A stretch of 64,000 bases of DNA from Echinarachnius parma (GCA_037951105.1 JBAMJV010004287.1:62001-126000); one strand, 5' to 3'. Numbered from the stretch's first letter, positions 45,871-57,195 are shown. Notes: generated by a model not told the origin, from the sequence alone. A program made the numbers and translations.

Positions 45871-46254
45871 TGTTCCCCTCCCATTGTATACTAGGGAGCT
45901 TTTGCAAATGTTGGGCTTTAAATTTTGCGATTTGGCGCATACCCGAGACCAAATATATGATTCGTAGTTCATGCTATAGAATCAAACATACATAATGTAT
46001 GCATATTACAAAGTGGGAGGAACAATCACCTCTCTTTTCAAATGTTTGGCTAGGGGCATGTCCCCCCTCCCCGTCCCCTGCCTGTTGTCGCCCACCGCGT
46101 GACTAGACCCATGACACGGGTCCCTTGAGTTAGTTTCAATAGGCCTATGCTCAAAACTGATGCAGACGTCGTCTCTGGAGAAGATGACTGGTGCTCCTTC
46201 AATCATGATCATCAACAATATGCCTACAGATATTCATCATGAATCAATGTAACG

Positions 46255-46368
46255 GGTGCATTTGGAGGGACCCATGTCTAAGGATTTTGTTTGAAAAAGT
46301 CACCCTTCCCAGCGGCACATCCCCGTATATAAACCCAATATACGTGAGTACCCCGCCCCCCCCCCCCC
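46255..46368 (-). repeat. G/C-tract repeat fragment (ACGTGAGTACCCC type)
   Basis: Contains GGACCCATGTCTAAGGATTT, AGTCACCCTTCCCAGCGGCA and ATACGTGAGTACCCC with a C run, as at 32210-32331; the inverse orientation lies at 50530-50620. Confidence 0.55.
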
Positions 46369-46644
46369 ACCCCCCCGGCTTTCCTCCCTCATTTTCTCCG
46401 GGATTTTGGGATTTGTGAAAATCGATGAGATGTGAAATTGCTAACATTTTCAATTTATTTGTATATATGAATCAGTCATATGAATAATACATCAACATAG
46501 GAAGACTACAAAAAAAAAGTAATAAACTTGTTGGCAGTATAAATAACACCCTTAAGATACGAAATATTCAGTTTTCCACGTTTGATACAAATACAATTAC
46601 AGGTAAAAACTATATGGATCTTCGATTGCGCGCAATCGAAAATT

Positions 46645-47464
46645 ATGCCTCCGCTATCACGCAATTTGTATATCAAGCCAAAATTAACATGCACTGAATT
46701 AATACTGTAAATTCAATTTTGATGGTAATTCATCAACCACATCTTGAGATATCACAATTACGAGCTATTTTGGCAAATACATGTATAATGAGTCGAGTGA
46801 CCTTGACCTTTAACCTCATGACCCCAAGATGGTAAGGCAACATCAGTCCCCTAAGAAACATTCAGGTACCAAGTTTGATTGAAATCTGACATTCAGTTCT
46901 CGAGATTTTGCCATTACAAGCTATCTTAGCATGTATTTATAGTCCTATGACCTTGGCCTTTGCCCTCATGACCCCAAAATTGTATGGCGTCATTGGCTCC
47001 CCAAGATATATTCAGGTACCCAAGTTGGATTGAAATCTGCCATTCAGTTCTTAATATTTTGCCATTAAAAGCTATTTTTGCATGTATTTATTGAGTTCTG
47101 TGACCTTGACATTTGATCTCATGACCCAAAAATTGTACAGCTTCATTGGCTCCCTAAGATACATTTACATACCAATTTTGATTGAAATTTGTCATTCGGT
47201 TCTTGAGATTTTGTCATTACAAGTGATTTTTGGATATATATAGTGCCCTGTGACCTTGACCTTTGACCTCATGACCCCCCAAATCTAATCAGATCATTGT
47301 CACTCCAATATGTACACTTATACCAAGTTTGAAATTGATCCGTCAACCGGTTCTTGAGATATCGCGAGAACGAAAACGGGACGTACGGACGGACGTACGT
47401 ACGGACGGACGGACGGACAACCCGAAAACATAATGCCTCCGGCCACTTCGTTGGCGGAGGCATA
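46645..47464 (-). mobile_element. Pearl/HINE-like element, family 2, inverted copy
   Basis: Starts ATGCCTCCGCTATCACGC and ends in the hairpin ATGCCTCCGGCC...GGCGGAGGCAT. It has (ACGG)n at 47378-47418 and about four core units with TGACCTTGACCTTTGACC and CAAGTTTGATTGAAATCTG. Reverse-oriented relative of 12432-13368 but strongly diverged. Confidence 0.65.
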
Positions 47465-47558
47465 CAAAGTCGTATAACATACATTTAACAAAACACACAC
47501 AACGCAAACATTGCATGGGTAAATGATTTTTACGAGATTAATATATAGTTTCTTAAAT

Positions 47559-48664
47559 TAAAGAGGTAGTTTAGTTTTGGTAGAGAGGGCGCTGCACATC
47601 ACAATTTTTTTGTGAGGTAATGAAAAACTGAGTGTCGAATTTGAGAGAACATGCAATTTTAATGGCAGAATAAACTTTATTTGGTCAAAATCGACCCAGA
47701 AACGGCTGAAATATCAATAAATATATCCGCTCTTATAGTTATTTGGGGCCCAAATAATTAGATGATATATTGAAAAAAATAAAAAAATGCTTGCACTTTT
47801 TCAACAAATTTCAAAATCGTTTCTTAGTTGAGTTTTGGTAGAGAGGTCGCTACACATAATAATTTTGTTGTGAGAAAATGAAAAACTGAGTGTGAAATTT
47901 GAAAGAGCATAATATGTTAGTGACAGAATAAACTTATTTTATCAAAATCGGTTCAGAAACGGCTGAAATATCCATAAACGTAACCATTTGTAATTAATGT
48001 GGGGCCCCACAAATATTAGTTAATTTTGAACCAACCGTTACAATTTTTTTTTAAATGCTTCCTCGTTTCAAAAATTTCCAAAAGAAGTTTTTTAATAGTT
48101 GTTGATTATAACTCTATCTAATCACTATTTTGACGAACCTTCACATGCACAATATTTTATTTTAAATGGTTTAAACCAGTGTGTTTTTAGAGAGCGCCAT
48201 CTTGAGTTTGAACGCCTCTGTTTGAATGATAAAAGGCTTTTTACTCAGTCGTTTGTGATTTTGAATTCCTTTCAAGCATGGTAGAGTTATAACTATTAAT
48301 TTGTAATGTTATGGTGCAGGTTTTGGTTACTAAAATTCAGTAGGACCAAAACTGTACTCTCTTTACCAGAACTCAACTATCCCTTTAAATAGTTGTTGAT
48401 GATCTCTCTATTTAATCATTATATCAATAAAACATCACATGCATGATTTTGTATGAAAAATGGTTGAAACCAATGCCTTTTTAAAAAGCGCCCTCTTTTG
48501 TTTAAATGGCTCTTTTTGAATGATAACGGGCTTTTTACTTAGTCGTTTGTAATTTTGTATACCTTTCGAGCATGGTGGAGTTATAACTATTAGTTTATAA
48601 TGTATACTGTGCAGGTTTTGGCTACTAAAGTTCAGCCTTACCAAAACTAAACTACCCCTTTAAG
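47559..48664. mobile_element. MITE family G cluster (two or more copies)
   Basis: Left end TTAAAGAGGTAGTTTAGTTT; internal right ends near 48388 (AACTCAACTATCCCTTTAA) and 48664 (AAACTAAACTACCCCTTTAA). The core contains GCGCCCTCTTTTG-like and TTTATTTTATCAAAATCGG words repeated in tandem. Confidence 0.5.
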
Positions 48665-48765
48665 CTTTGAATGCCGTATCAGGACTAAGTACCCTCTGGA
48701 CAATCACCCCCCGACGATTAGCCAACGACAATTCCCCCCAAGACAACTTCCCCAAGGCAATAATA

Positions 48766-49879
48766 TAATAATATACTCGGTTTATATAGCGCCTAATAAT
48801 ATGATTGATAATCATCTCTAAGCGCTTTACAATGATAATAATTACCCCCGGTCATAGGATACAATGCAAACCAGCACAAATTGTGTGCACCATCTCCACT
48901 CCCTGGGGAGCATTCCTTCCAAGCGGGTCATGGGCATTGAGAAGATTTTTCACATACATGTATAGGCTTTTACCTCCTACCGGGTCCCCATTTATACACC
49001 TGGGGGTGTATTCTGAAAATCGTCTTTTCCCTAATATCGTATTAGGCTTATGACAAAACCGGTATTCTGAAAACTCTCATATCTTTTGTATTATCTCTGA
49101 AAGTTTGTTAACCTCTATTAGCTGGCGCGCCTTGCCACGCATTATTGATAAGCGCGTTCGCGCAAGCAGAGGTGGAAAATGTGTATTCTGAAAACTCTCT
49201 TATCTTTCATCTCATCATGAAATTATCATAAATTCTACTCATATGCCGAGACAGCTATGGGGCAGTATTTTCCTTTTGTTATATCTTGTTTAAACATATT
49301 TAAAGACAATTATTTGAGATTTTAAAGAGCTCCCTATGTTTGTTGTGTGTATAGCTGTGTGTACGTGCGTAAAAGTTAGAAAATAAGAGTGAGGGGGAGA
49401 AAATTCCATTGAAAATCTAACCATATGGAAATCCCATTCTTACAAAAATACTCTTTGACCAAATATATAAATTTCTTGAACTTTGATTGAAATTTCTACG
49501 TGTGCGCAAAGCTAGTTAGATGCGCGCGTTTAAAGAAAATGCGACGCATACGCAATTTAACCCACTTTGATTGGCTGAGGGGGCATATAAACATTTTGTA
49601 ACAACAATTTTGATTGGTTAACTCAGCACTAATGGGCGTGGTCAGGGAAAGATATGATGCCCTTAAGACAATTTTCAGAATACCGATTTATGACAATTTT
49701 AGCGGTGTATTATCTTATGGACTTATGACAAAAGATAATACAAAAGATAAGACGATTTTCAGAATACACCCCCTGGGTAGAGAGCAGCAACTGTGGATAA
49801 ATTGTCTTGCTGATGGACAAAGGCAGTGGGCAGGGTTCGAACTCGGGATCTCATGATATGAAAGCGCGCGCTCTACCAA

Positions 49880-49894
<15 letters not shown>
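48766..49894 (-). mobile_element. tRNA-derived SINE, split by a TIR element
   Basis: Minus strand: tRNA-like head TTGGTAGAGCGCGCG ... GAGTTCGAACCCTGCC at 49894-49828, body, and a 3' tail with AAGCGCTTAGAGATGATTA and AGGCGCTATATAAACCGAG. Interrupted at 49004-49771. A tail fragment of the same SINE is at 53192-53280. Confidence 0.7.
49004..49771. mobile_element. 768-bp TIR element inside the SINE
   Basis: TIRs GGGTGTATTCTGAAAATCGT / ACGATTTTCAGAATACACCC; flanked by CCTGG at 48999-49003 and 49772-49776. Interior repeats TATTCTGAAAACTCTCATAT-like words. No transposase. Confidence 0.72.
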
Positions 49895-49911
<17 letters not shown>

Positions 49912-50140
49912 TTCCCAAGAAAACTACCTCAAGACAATTTCCCCCCGGGACAATAACCCCAAAGTCCAAGACAATTACGACTACTACCCCCGGACAATTA
50001 CCCTCAAGACAATTACCTACCAAGACAACTACCCCCCCCCCCCCCCCCTCCTACTTACTCCTCCTCATATAGCTACGGGCCTACGTTATCATCACCATAA
50101 TCCTCAATCCCTTCCCTTGTTATATTCCCTTCTCAAATAG

Positions 50141-50319
50141 AAGAGCCTGACGATGGAGATATCATGCTGGAGTCCGTAAACTGGTGGCCATACGATTCAG
50201 GTATTGTTCTTGTATTCCATGATGGAGAGTGGGGCGCATTATGCAGCGACGGATGGACAGAGAGCGAAGGCATAGTTGCGTGCAGGCAATTGGGTTACAG
50301 CGAGATGATCAATATACGG
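50141..50319 (+). CDS. SRCR receptor gene, exon 2: first half of the SRCR domain
   Basis: A polypyrimidine-rich acceptor (TTCCCTTCTCAAATAG) and a GTACGT donor bound 179 nt (phase 1 in, phase 0 out). The protein segment (residues 30-89) contains the SRCR signatures GEWGALCSDGW (Cys64) and VACRQLGY (Cys77). SRCR domains are extracellular ligand-binding modules of innate immune and adhesion receptors. The domain is split across two exons and has six cysteines in all, which is the group A pattern. A G run follows just inside the intron (50341-50356). Confidence 0.88.
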
Positions 50320-50504
50320 GTACGTAATGATGTGTGTGTGGGGGGGGGGGGGGGGGTGGATAGGAGAGGGTCGTTATTTTTTTCCATGAAGCATGAGGAA
50401 ATAAAGGCGTGTTACGCTGTGGAATTAATATATTTATTGTTGGAGTTGTAATTTTGTATGTAATACAGACTGGCGATAGCGTAGACATAGTGCCGCGGAA
50501 TCAG

Positions 50505-50700
50505 CCCGAGGGGGGGGGGGGGGGGGGGGGATACTCACGTATATTGGGTATACGGGGATGTGCCGCTGGGAAGGGTGACTTTTTCAAGAAAGATCCTTTG
50601 ACATGGGTCCCTTTTTCATTAAAAAAAATGTTAGACATAGGTCCCATTTAAACAAAAAAAACCCTTACACATGGGTCCCTTTAACACAAAATATATTCCT
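50505..50700 (+). repeat. G/C-tract repeat (ACTCACGTATATTGGGTATA) in SRCR intron 2
   Basis: A G run followed by ATACTCACGTATATTGGGTA, GGGGATGTGCCGCTGGGAAG and TGGGTCCC words, inverse to 32290-32331 and 46255-46368. Confidence 0.55.
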
Positions 50701-50794
50701 TTCCCCTCTTGCCTCCCTCATTTCTCCGGGATTTTGGAATTTGCTGATGTGAAATTGCTAAAATGTTCAAGCTCGCTTCCCTCGCTCGCATACA

Positions 50795-51231
50795 TAATAG
50801 CGTCTTTTCGCTCTGCGACGCAAGTGCTAGGACGGGGGATTTAAATTACCTGTGACCGTCCCCGTACTCTGGCTACCGTCGCGATCTATTTGCAGTTTCG
50901 CAATTCTGAATACGCGGGAGTTCACTCGTTCCATTTATCATGCATGTTGTACTATAAGCATACGGTATAGGCAGTACAAATCACAACATACTGTGCATGC
51001 AGCGCGTGTGTACGAATCGGTGCATGAAACACGTGAGGCAGCGAGCCTCGCCGTCCAAGCGCTCTGATTGGCTGATCACGTACCCGCGTAGCGGCTCTAC
51101 GACCGACGTTAATTCGGTCAAATACCGTCCTAGGTTTGGCCGCTACGCGGAAATTTTCGCTCTGAGTGCGACCCCCCGCTAAGATTAGCGTTGTAGCCAC
51201 ACTCCCGTCGCAGAGCGAAAAGACGCTAATA
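50795..51231. mobile_element. TIR element in SRCR intron 2
   Basis: TAATAGCGTCTTTTCGCTCT / AGAGCGAAAAGACGCTAATA, extended by GCGACG / CGTCGC. The GC-rich interior contains GCAGCGAGCCTCGCC and GCGTAGCGGC; open frames on both strands lack domains. Confidence 0.6.
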
Positions 51232-51801
51232 ATTCACAACCTCGGGGGATAATTAACCTTCATAACGCCATATCATAAGACATAACACGAATATACCCAT
51301 ACAATAATATTGAAACAAATGGCATTTTCCGATGTGATATTGCTAAAATGTTCAAGCTCGCACCGCTCGCTAGCATTATTCATATTTATGCAAATTACCG
51401 TACCATAATTAAAGCCTAATCACAGTTTTTCTATCATTTGAAAATTTGAGAATTTTACCTCCGATAAGTGTAAAAATTGCCAAAGCTCCCTGGTGAGGGA
51501 GGGGGACACCCTCCCCCCGCTCGGGCGCTTCGCGCCCTCAAAGTTTACACTTTCGCCCTCCCTAAGAAAATACCCTGGCGTCGCCCCTGTAGTATGGTAC
51601 AGTTTACTAATGAATAATTTCATCAAGAAACTGCAAAATGCTTAGCCATTGTATTATATTACAGCTAAACAATTTAAAAGTTCGAAATCCTTAGACATGG
51701 TCCATTTTTCACAAAACAATGTTTTTATTTTTACTGGCTATTATATGCAATATGGCTCAAGATCAGTACTCTCTATTGTATTGCATTGTATAAACTTGCA
51801 G

Positions 51802-51991
51802 AGCCATGCCATGAGATATGACGAGCCATTGCTGCTGAGAGGTCTGTCATGCGAAGGGAACGAGGACAGTCTGTACGATTGCTCTTATCTTCAGAGGAGA
51901 AATATGGGATGTCCGAGCCCGGGCCGTATAGCAGGCGTGAAGTGTGACCGAACGACACCGTACTACGAGGAGGAAGACGAGTGGGACGAAG
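51802..51991 (+). CDS. SRCR receptor gene, exon 3: second half of the SRCR domain plus acidic stalk
   Basis: Acceptor TAAACTTGCAG, donor GTGAGT (phase 0 in, phase 1 out). Residues 90-153: LLLRGLSCEGNEDSLYDC (Cys106, Cys116), a shortened loop with Cys126, and GVKC (Cys137), completing the domain. With Cys64 and Cys77 this gives six cysteines at group A positions; Cys1 and Cys4 of group B are absent. The usual His before the sixth element is not obvious. The exon continues into a stalk, TTPYYEEEDEWDEG, very acidic, that leads to either transmembrane exon. Confidence 0.88.
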
Positions 51992-52041
51992 GTGAGTTTC
52001 TTCAACAATGAAACAATCTGTAAAATAATGATATCCGCTCT

Positions 52042-52549
52042 TTAAAGGGGTGGTACAGTTTTGGTAAGACTAATATAAGCTTTAGTAACCAAAACCTGCA
52101 CAATAACATTAAAAAATAATAGTTATAACTCCACCGTGCTCGAAGGGAAAGAAAATTACAAAGTAAAAAGCCCGTTATCTTTTTAAAAGCCATTAAATCA
52201 CAAGAGGGCCCTCTCTAAAAAGGCATTGGTTTCAACCATTTTTTCATACCAAATTATGCATGTGTGATGTTTTGTTGAAAAAAAAAGATTAAATAGAGAG
52301 ATCATCAACAACTATTCAAAAACATCTTTTGAAAATTGTGGAAAAAAGTGTAAGCATTTTTATATTTTAAAAAGAATTCATCGAATAAATCTTGGCCCCA
52401 GATTTATTCTGATCAAATGTATTTATTAATATTTCTGAACCGATTTTGATCAAATAAAGTTTATTCTGCCATTAAAATTGTATGCTCTTTCACATTTTAC
52501 ACTCAGTTTTCAATGACCCCTCTATACCAAAACTGAACTACCCCTTTAA
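52042..52549. mobile_element. MITE family G, complete copy in the intron after SRCR exon 3
   Basis: Ends TTAAAGGGGTGGTACAGTTT and AAACTGAACTACCCCTTTAA. The 508 bp are non-coding. Confidence 0.65.
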
Positions 52550-52739
52550 CTCTTTACAGGTCGTATGAGTGAAACATAGCCGCACTATATTATATTTTGA
52601 ATATAGCTGCTTTTTAGACCCTTTAGACCTATGGAGAAAAAAAAACTGGTCAGCTCCAGAGACCAGTGGAGCAGACAGGTTCTTACACCGGGGGGGGGGG
52701 GGGGGGGTGATTTGCCGTTCACGAGCAGGCACGTAGCCA

Positions 52740-53050
52740 TTGTTTTTATAATTTCTTTTATATTTCCTTTTTTTTAACTCATGTATTTCATTTTTTTTTT
52801 TTCAACATATAATTCGACTATTTTGACCCACAAAGAAAACACCTTACCGTATATGAAAACAAGAACAAGTACTAGTAACCAAAACTCTTTTTAGGAAAAT
52901 CACATTTCCATTTGTTTTGTACACAAATAAAAAGCAATTTTAGGGCTGACATGCAGACAAAAAGTCGCGGGATTTCGTAAGGTTCGATTTAAAACAAGAT
53001 GTGCAAGACTCGAAAGAAAAAAGTCACAAAGCGGCGGGGTATCATGTTCA
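52740..53050 (+). repeat. Repeat family B, partial copy
   Basis: Shares TTTTGACCCACAAAG-like, TTTCCATTTGTTTTGTACAC, GGGCTGACATGCA and AAAAAGTCACAAAGC words with 8755-9020 and 17330-17580. Confidence 0.55.
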
Positions 53051-53191
53051 TGCATAATTCTCGAGCAATCGGAAAAATCGCGGAGACGCGGCCTATCATT
53101 TTCTTTTTTTAAAGGCCACTATTTAGACTATTTTGTAAATGATACCCACCCTTTAGACCTATGAGTAAAACATACATTTAAAATTATAATA

Positions 53192-53280
53192 ATAATACTC
53201 GATTTATATAGCGCCTAATATGATCGATAATCATCTCTAAGCGCTTTAATACAAGATAATATTACCCCCGGTCATAGACC
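53192..53280 (-). mobile_element. SINE 3' tail fragment
   Basis: ATTTATATAGCGCCTAATAT and TCATCTCTAAGCGCTTTA match the tail at 48778-48830. Confidence 0.55.
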
Positions 53281-53391
53281 TATCCGCTCTTTAGACATCA
53301 CCACCAAAATATAATTCGAGTAGGGGGCACACCACCACCAAAAGATAATTCGAGTACCCCCGAGATATACCCCCTCCCATATTTATAGCAG

Positions 53392-53445
53392 ACGTCTAGT
53401 GTGAACAAACAACGCAATTCTACGATGAGGAAGAGTGGAACACAA
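53392..53445 (+). pseudogene. Relic duplicate of the 3' end of SRCR exon 3
   Basis: The 54 nt with acceptor TTTATAGCAG and donor GTGAGT are homologous to the last part of exon 3 (TATAGCAG-GCGTGAAGTGTGA...). In the phase left by exon 3 it reads D-V-stop-CEQTTQFYDEEEWNT, against GVKCDRTTPYYEEEDEWDE in exon 3; the Lys codon AAG has become TAG. Phase 1 at both ends and length divisible by three. Either a dead exon or a cassette that would end the protein before the membrane helix. Confidence 0.6.
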
Positions 53446-54568
53446 GTGAGTTATACCCCCCCCCCCCCCCCCGCCCCCTCCCCCACACCACCGTGGCATA
53501 AATATCTGAGAGGCATTCCTAGGCTAATCTACCCCTCCTGAAATTCGTTCTCTTCTCCCCATATATTAAGAAATTCCTCTAACCTGCTAGATCAGAGAAG
53601 TTGTTACGGTAGTCAGATATAACTAACTCTAAATGGGGATTGGTATTTATAAATATGACTTCCTTCTTATGGGGTGGTCTCCACAAGCTGGCGATAGTGG
53701 AGCCAGTCTCAGTTGAACAACCATTGGTTTGCATGGTGATGGGTGATGGGCAGAATTTATAAACATACTAATAATTACTGAACAATACAGGAAACTGGAC
53801 TTTAATTCTCACCATGCAACATAAAACAACCAAAGATTATCATCACTGCCATGGGAAAAGCGTGAGCATCAGAGAGAAAAATTCTTATTTTTTCTTTAAT
53901 GGAACAAAAACCAAGAACATATTATAAAGAGCTAAATTACAAATGCGCTAAATTCACTTTTTCAACTTTGGAGAAAAGCAGGTTTCTTTGTCTAACTTTA
54001 TACACAAGTCAGCTATGGGAATATGAAGAAATTAATGTATCCGTATTTTTAATTTTGTTAATTTTGTCCTAAAATTTGGATTTCGAGATAGTTACGTAGC
54101 TAACAATTAATATGCCATGTGGATATCGTTAACTCATTTTTAGTTTAAAGTGGATTTAGCGCCTTTTCGAACTAATATCTTTATAAAGAGCTAGTACAAG
54201 ATTTGTTATATCTCACATATATATGTTATCAAATACCTGTGTGTATTCACAAATAAACTGACTCGGCATGATATCAAACAGGCCCGTAGCCAGGATATTT
54301 TTAAGGAGCGGGGGGGGGGGGGGGGGGATCGATGTCCGAGGCCGAGACCACTAGTTAATTTGTGTCATAAGTAGGGGAATGGGGGGGGGGGGGGGTCCAA
54401 GACCATTGGTTTATGTCCAAATTTGCAGTAAATTACTTTTCTTATCTTTTCATTTGACTTCAGCTGTCACTTACGTGAATACTTCCACATTCTGTTTTTC
54501 TATTTTAAATAATATTTCTCTCACAATTCATTCGTAATTTGCTTCTTGGTGTAAATGCGCATATACAG
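53446..54568. other. SRCR intron, no further exon seen
   Basis: C run at 53457-53472, G runs at 54310-54327 and 54381-54396 within a CCCGTAGCCAGGAT-type repeat. AT-rich remainder without open splice-flanked segments. Confidence 0.4.
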
Positions 54569-55215
54569 GAGGGAACCTTATACCCCCCTACGCGTATGCC
54601 GGCTTTGTGGTGTTTATCTTGATAAGCATAGCAATCACAGCCTACAGAATTTGGAAGAGACATCAAAGCCATCAAAGCGGGGGAAATCTGTTTCAATTTG
54701 GCCACCGTGTTGACCAGCCAGTGCAGATACAAGCCATGCAGGCTATGGGAGCACAACAAGCTCACACTCAGCATGGTCAAGGCTCATATCCACCACCAGC
54801 ACATGAACCAGATACCCAGAATGATGCCCCGAACACCACTGTAGATGTTGCTGGGAACTATCACCCTCTAGCAGCTATTCAGCGCCCCACACAGACCCAG
54901 GGTACCGCCTCACACACCTTTGAAGTTCACGCGCAAGAGCCACCTCCCCCGCCCCCATCTAGGCTGTGGATGGGAGAAGAGGCTGGGGGGATAGGTCAGC
55001 CCATGGTGCCCCCACCAGCTGTCTACACCAACCCAGGACACGTGGGCCCGCCCTTACCCCTAGGGATGCATCACCCCATGCCAAACCCCACCCACTACAC
55101 ACAAGCACCTCCGACTCCCTACTACCATCTCCCGGAGGTTGTGCCCCTACCACCACACCAACAACAAACCGACAACCTGCCACCACCCCCGGGTTACGAT
55201 CAAGCAACTCAATAA
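54569..55215 (+). CDS. SRCR receptor gene, terminal exon A: transmembrane helix and proline-rich tail
   Basis: Acceptor GCGCATATACAG; enters in phase 1 and completes a Gly codon. Residues 153-367 (isoform A of 367 residues): a short juxtamembrane GNLIPPYAYA, a helix GFVVFILISIAITAY at about 164-178, a basic stop-transfer RIWKRH, then a roughly 185-residue Pro/Gln/His-rich cytoplasmic tail. It has runs such as PPPPPPS and ends LPPPPGYDQATQ-stop. The PPGY (359-362) is a PPxY ligand for WW domains (for example Nedd4-type E3 ligases). AATAAA overlaps the stop codon (55211-55216), and another lies at 56153-56158. Antisense and alternate frames here are by-products of the proline codons. Confidence 0.8.
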
Positions 55216-56160
55216 AGTTAACTGATAATGTACCGAATGACCCCCACAATGTATGATGTTGGAACTTGACCACACCTAAAAAAGCTTATACACAAAACAT
55301 TTTCACAGTGTTAATAACACTCCACATATCATTTTGATATCCATATAACACAACATTAATGATAAGTACTTGTATGAATAATCAGCTATTAAAAGAAAAT
55401 GTTTAAATTATGAAATATAGTTTCAATTGTCGTCTCCGTGTATAATTATGTGAGAAAATGTTTTTAAAATACATTATATCCCTCATGAGATCGTTTTACC
55501 ATTGCGCAATCCCCGCGCAATCACGTGACCGGGCTTGTGATAAAAAATTAATTATTATCACCTGACTTAGTAAATACAGTATACATGCCGCTGCCGTGTT
55601 CTATTTTTGGATAGCACATGGGTATAGGCTTATAGCACACCCCTGCAAGTGAAGTCGGATGATAAAACAGTTGTTACATTTGTTGTCGGGAAAATCACGG
55701 AATATTCCTACCCTCGGGATTTATTTCGTGAAGAAAATAAGTCCCTCGACTTCGTCTCGGGACTTATTTACTCTCCCCTCAATAGCATTTAAAATCCCTC
55801 GGGATGTAATATTCCGTGTTATATTCCACATACTAAGAATCTTGCTCTACGATTGGTCAAAAGTTAATCACGTGATGAAATATAGTTTTGCCCATTATCG
55901 ATGGAAGAAGAAAAGTTCGTGACACTGTGTAGATATCTTGGGTGAAAGTGCGTTGCACTCACTAGATAGTGCGTTGCACTGTGTAGATATTAAATTGTTC
56001 GCGCGCAAGTACGCGTGCGCGCGTTAGTGCGCAGAAAGGTAGCGCGCTGATGCGCAACGTTTGCGCGCGGCTACCCCTAATAGACAATGGTATTTAAGCG
56101 TCTTTGACTTTTAGTCATAAATCTTGTTCATGTGCAGGATTGACGAAATTAAAATAAAAG
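55216..56160 (+). other. Possible 3' UTR of terminal exon A and following DNA
   Basis: AATAAA at 55211-55216 and 56153-56158. Between 55680 and 55830 lies a repeat with CCCTCGGGATTTATTTCGTG and TCGACTTCGTCTCGGG mirrored by AAAATCCCTCGGGATG; GCGC-rich DNA at 55990-56075. Confidence 0.35.
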
Positions 56161-56269
56161 ACTCGATCAATTGCTCAATATTCCAAACTTTTTAGCCCTT
56201 TGTGTTATTTATAGGTCGTTTTTGATCAAAATAATTGATGTGGAATATAAAGCAAATAATCACCTTTTG

Positions 56270-56520
56270 GTTTCAGGCGATGGCAAACTATCACTTCCTC
56301 GGCGATCTGAATGTATACGCTATCTTTCCTCAGCTTCGCTTCGGAAAGCTAGCTACATCCAGATCGCCTCGGAAGTGATAGTTTGTCCCATCACCTTCAC
56401 CAACGGTAATTATTTGCTTACTATACCCTCCACCGCCATGTAACAACAGTATATTACCCTCAGCTACGCTTCGGGTAATAATCATTTCGAGCCCACCTCG
56501 GTAATAGATTTGACTATCAC
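56270..56520. repeat. Hairpin repeat with CAGCTTCGCTTCGG
   Basis: Arms CAAACTATCACTTCCTCGGC / CGGAAGTGATAGTTTG, GATCTGAATGTA / TACATCCAGATC, around CTCAGCTTCGCTTCGGAAAG; followed by a similar CCCTCAGCTACGCTTCGGG at 56456. Confidence 0.5.
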
Positions 56521-56929
56521 AAAAAGCCCATTCGTTAGTTGTATATTAAATAAAAGTATGGGATAATCAATAATTAGCAGAAGTTTTTAGTATAGTATAA
56601 TAATGCAATAATTCAAAACACACCGGTATAAGTATACGTGATGTTGTGAAGAATTATAATTTAAAAATCAAATATTGATTGAGACTCACAATAATGTATT
56701 TGGCATGATCAAACATCAAAACTGCATGAAATACATGCTCTCATTTCTGACCAGTATTTCGTGGATGGGTAAGACTGGAGTAGCGAAGAGAGGCCTCTTC
56801 GAGAGGCCTCTTCGATGCCCCGAAAATTGACGGTTTAGTCGGAAAATAACACGGTTTTGCCCGAATGATGATATCAATCCTATCATGACATGACTTTGCC
56901 CGAAACTTTGCATGCTGAGATTGCCCGAA

Positions 56930-57180
56930 TATATTTGGAGATTTGCACGAATGTGACATGGCTTTGCGGATTTGCCCGAATGTGACATGGCTTTGCGGAT
57001 TTGCCCGAATGTGACATGGCTTTGCGGATTTGCCCGAATGTGACATGGCTTTGCGGATTTGCCCGAATGTGACATGGCTTTGCGGATTTGCCCGAATGTG
57101 ACGTGGCTTTGCGGATTTGCCCGAATGTGACGTGGCTTTGCGGATTTGCCCGAATGTGACATGGCTTTGCGACTTTTTCC
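56930..57180 (-). repeat. 29-bp minisatellite, about eight units
   Basis: Unit TTTGCCCGAATGTGACATGG plus CTTTGCGGA, repeated with little divergence (two units have GACGTGG). Since 29 is not a multiple of three and the minus strand lacks stops in the unit, long frames appear in more than one frame (87-bp/29-residue period). Not a gene. Confidence 0.8.
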
Positions 57181-57195
57181 CCGAATGATGATTCC

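Larger units (their letters stand above)
48710..50048 (+). repeat. Degenerate GACAATTACCCC satellite interrupted by a SINE
   Basis: Units such as GACAATTCCCCCCAAGACAA (48720-48765) and GGGACAATAACCCCAAAG, GGACAATTACCCTCAAGACA (49910-50035) flank the SINE at 48766-49894. Long C runs occur at 49884-49911 and 50030-50048. Confidence 0.55.

Noticed and set aside
49828-49894. Possible tRNA gene on the minus strand
   Set aside because: A and B boxes are present but the acceptor stem does not pair, and a SINE body with a GCGCTATATAA tail follows.
50164-50451. Start of the SRCR protein at the ATG/GTG inside exon 2
   Set aside because: An acceptor lies just upstream, the frame runs past the donor into a G run, and a signal-peptide exon with matching phase is present at 37544.
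54959-55273. Frames antisense to and alternate with terminal exon A
   Set aside because: Shadows of a proline-codon-rich exon; no splice logic or domain.
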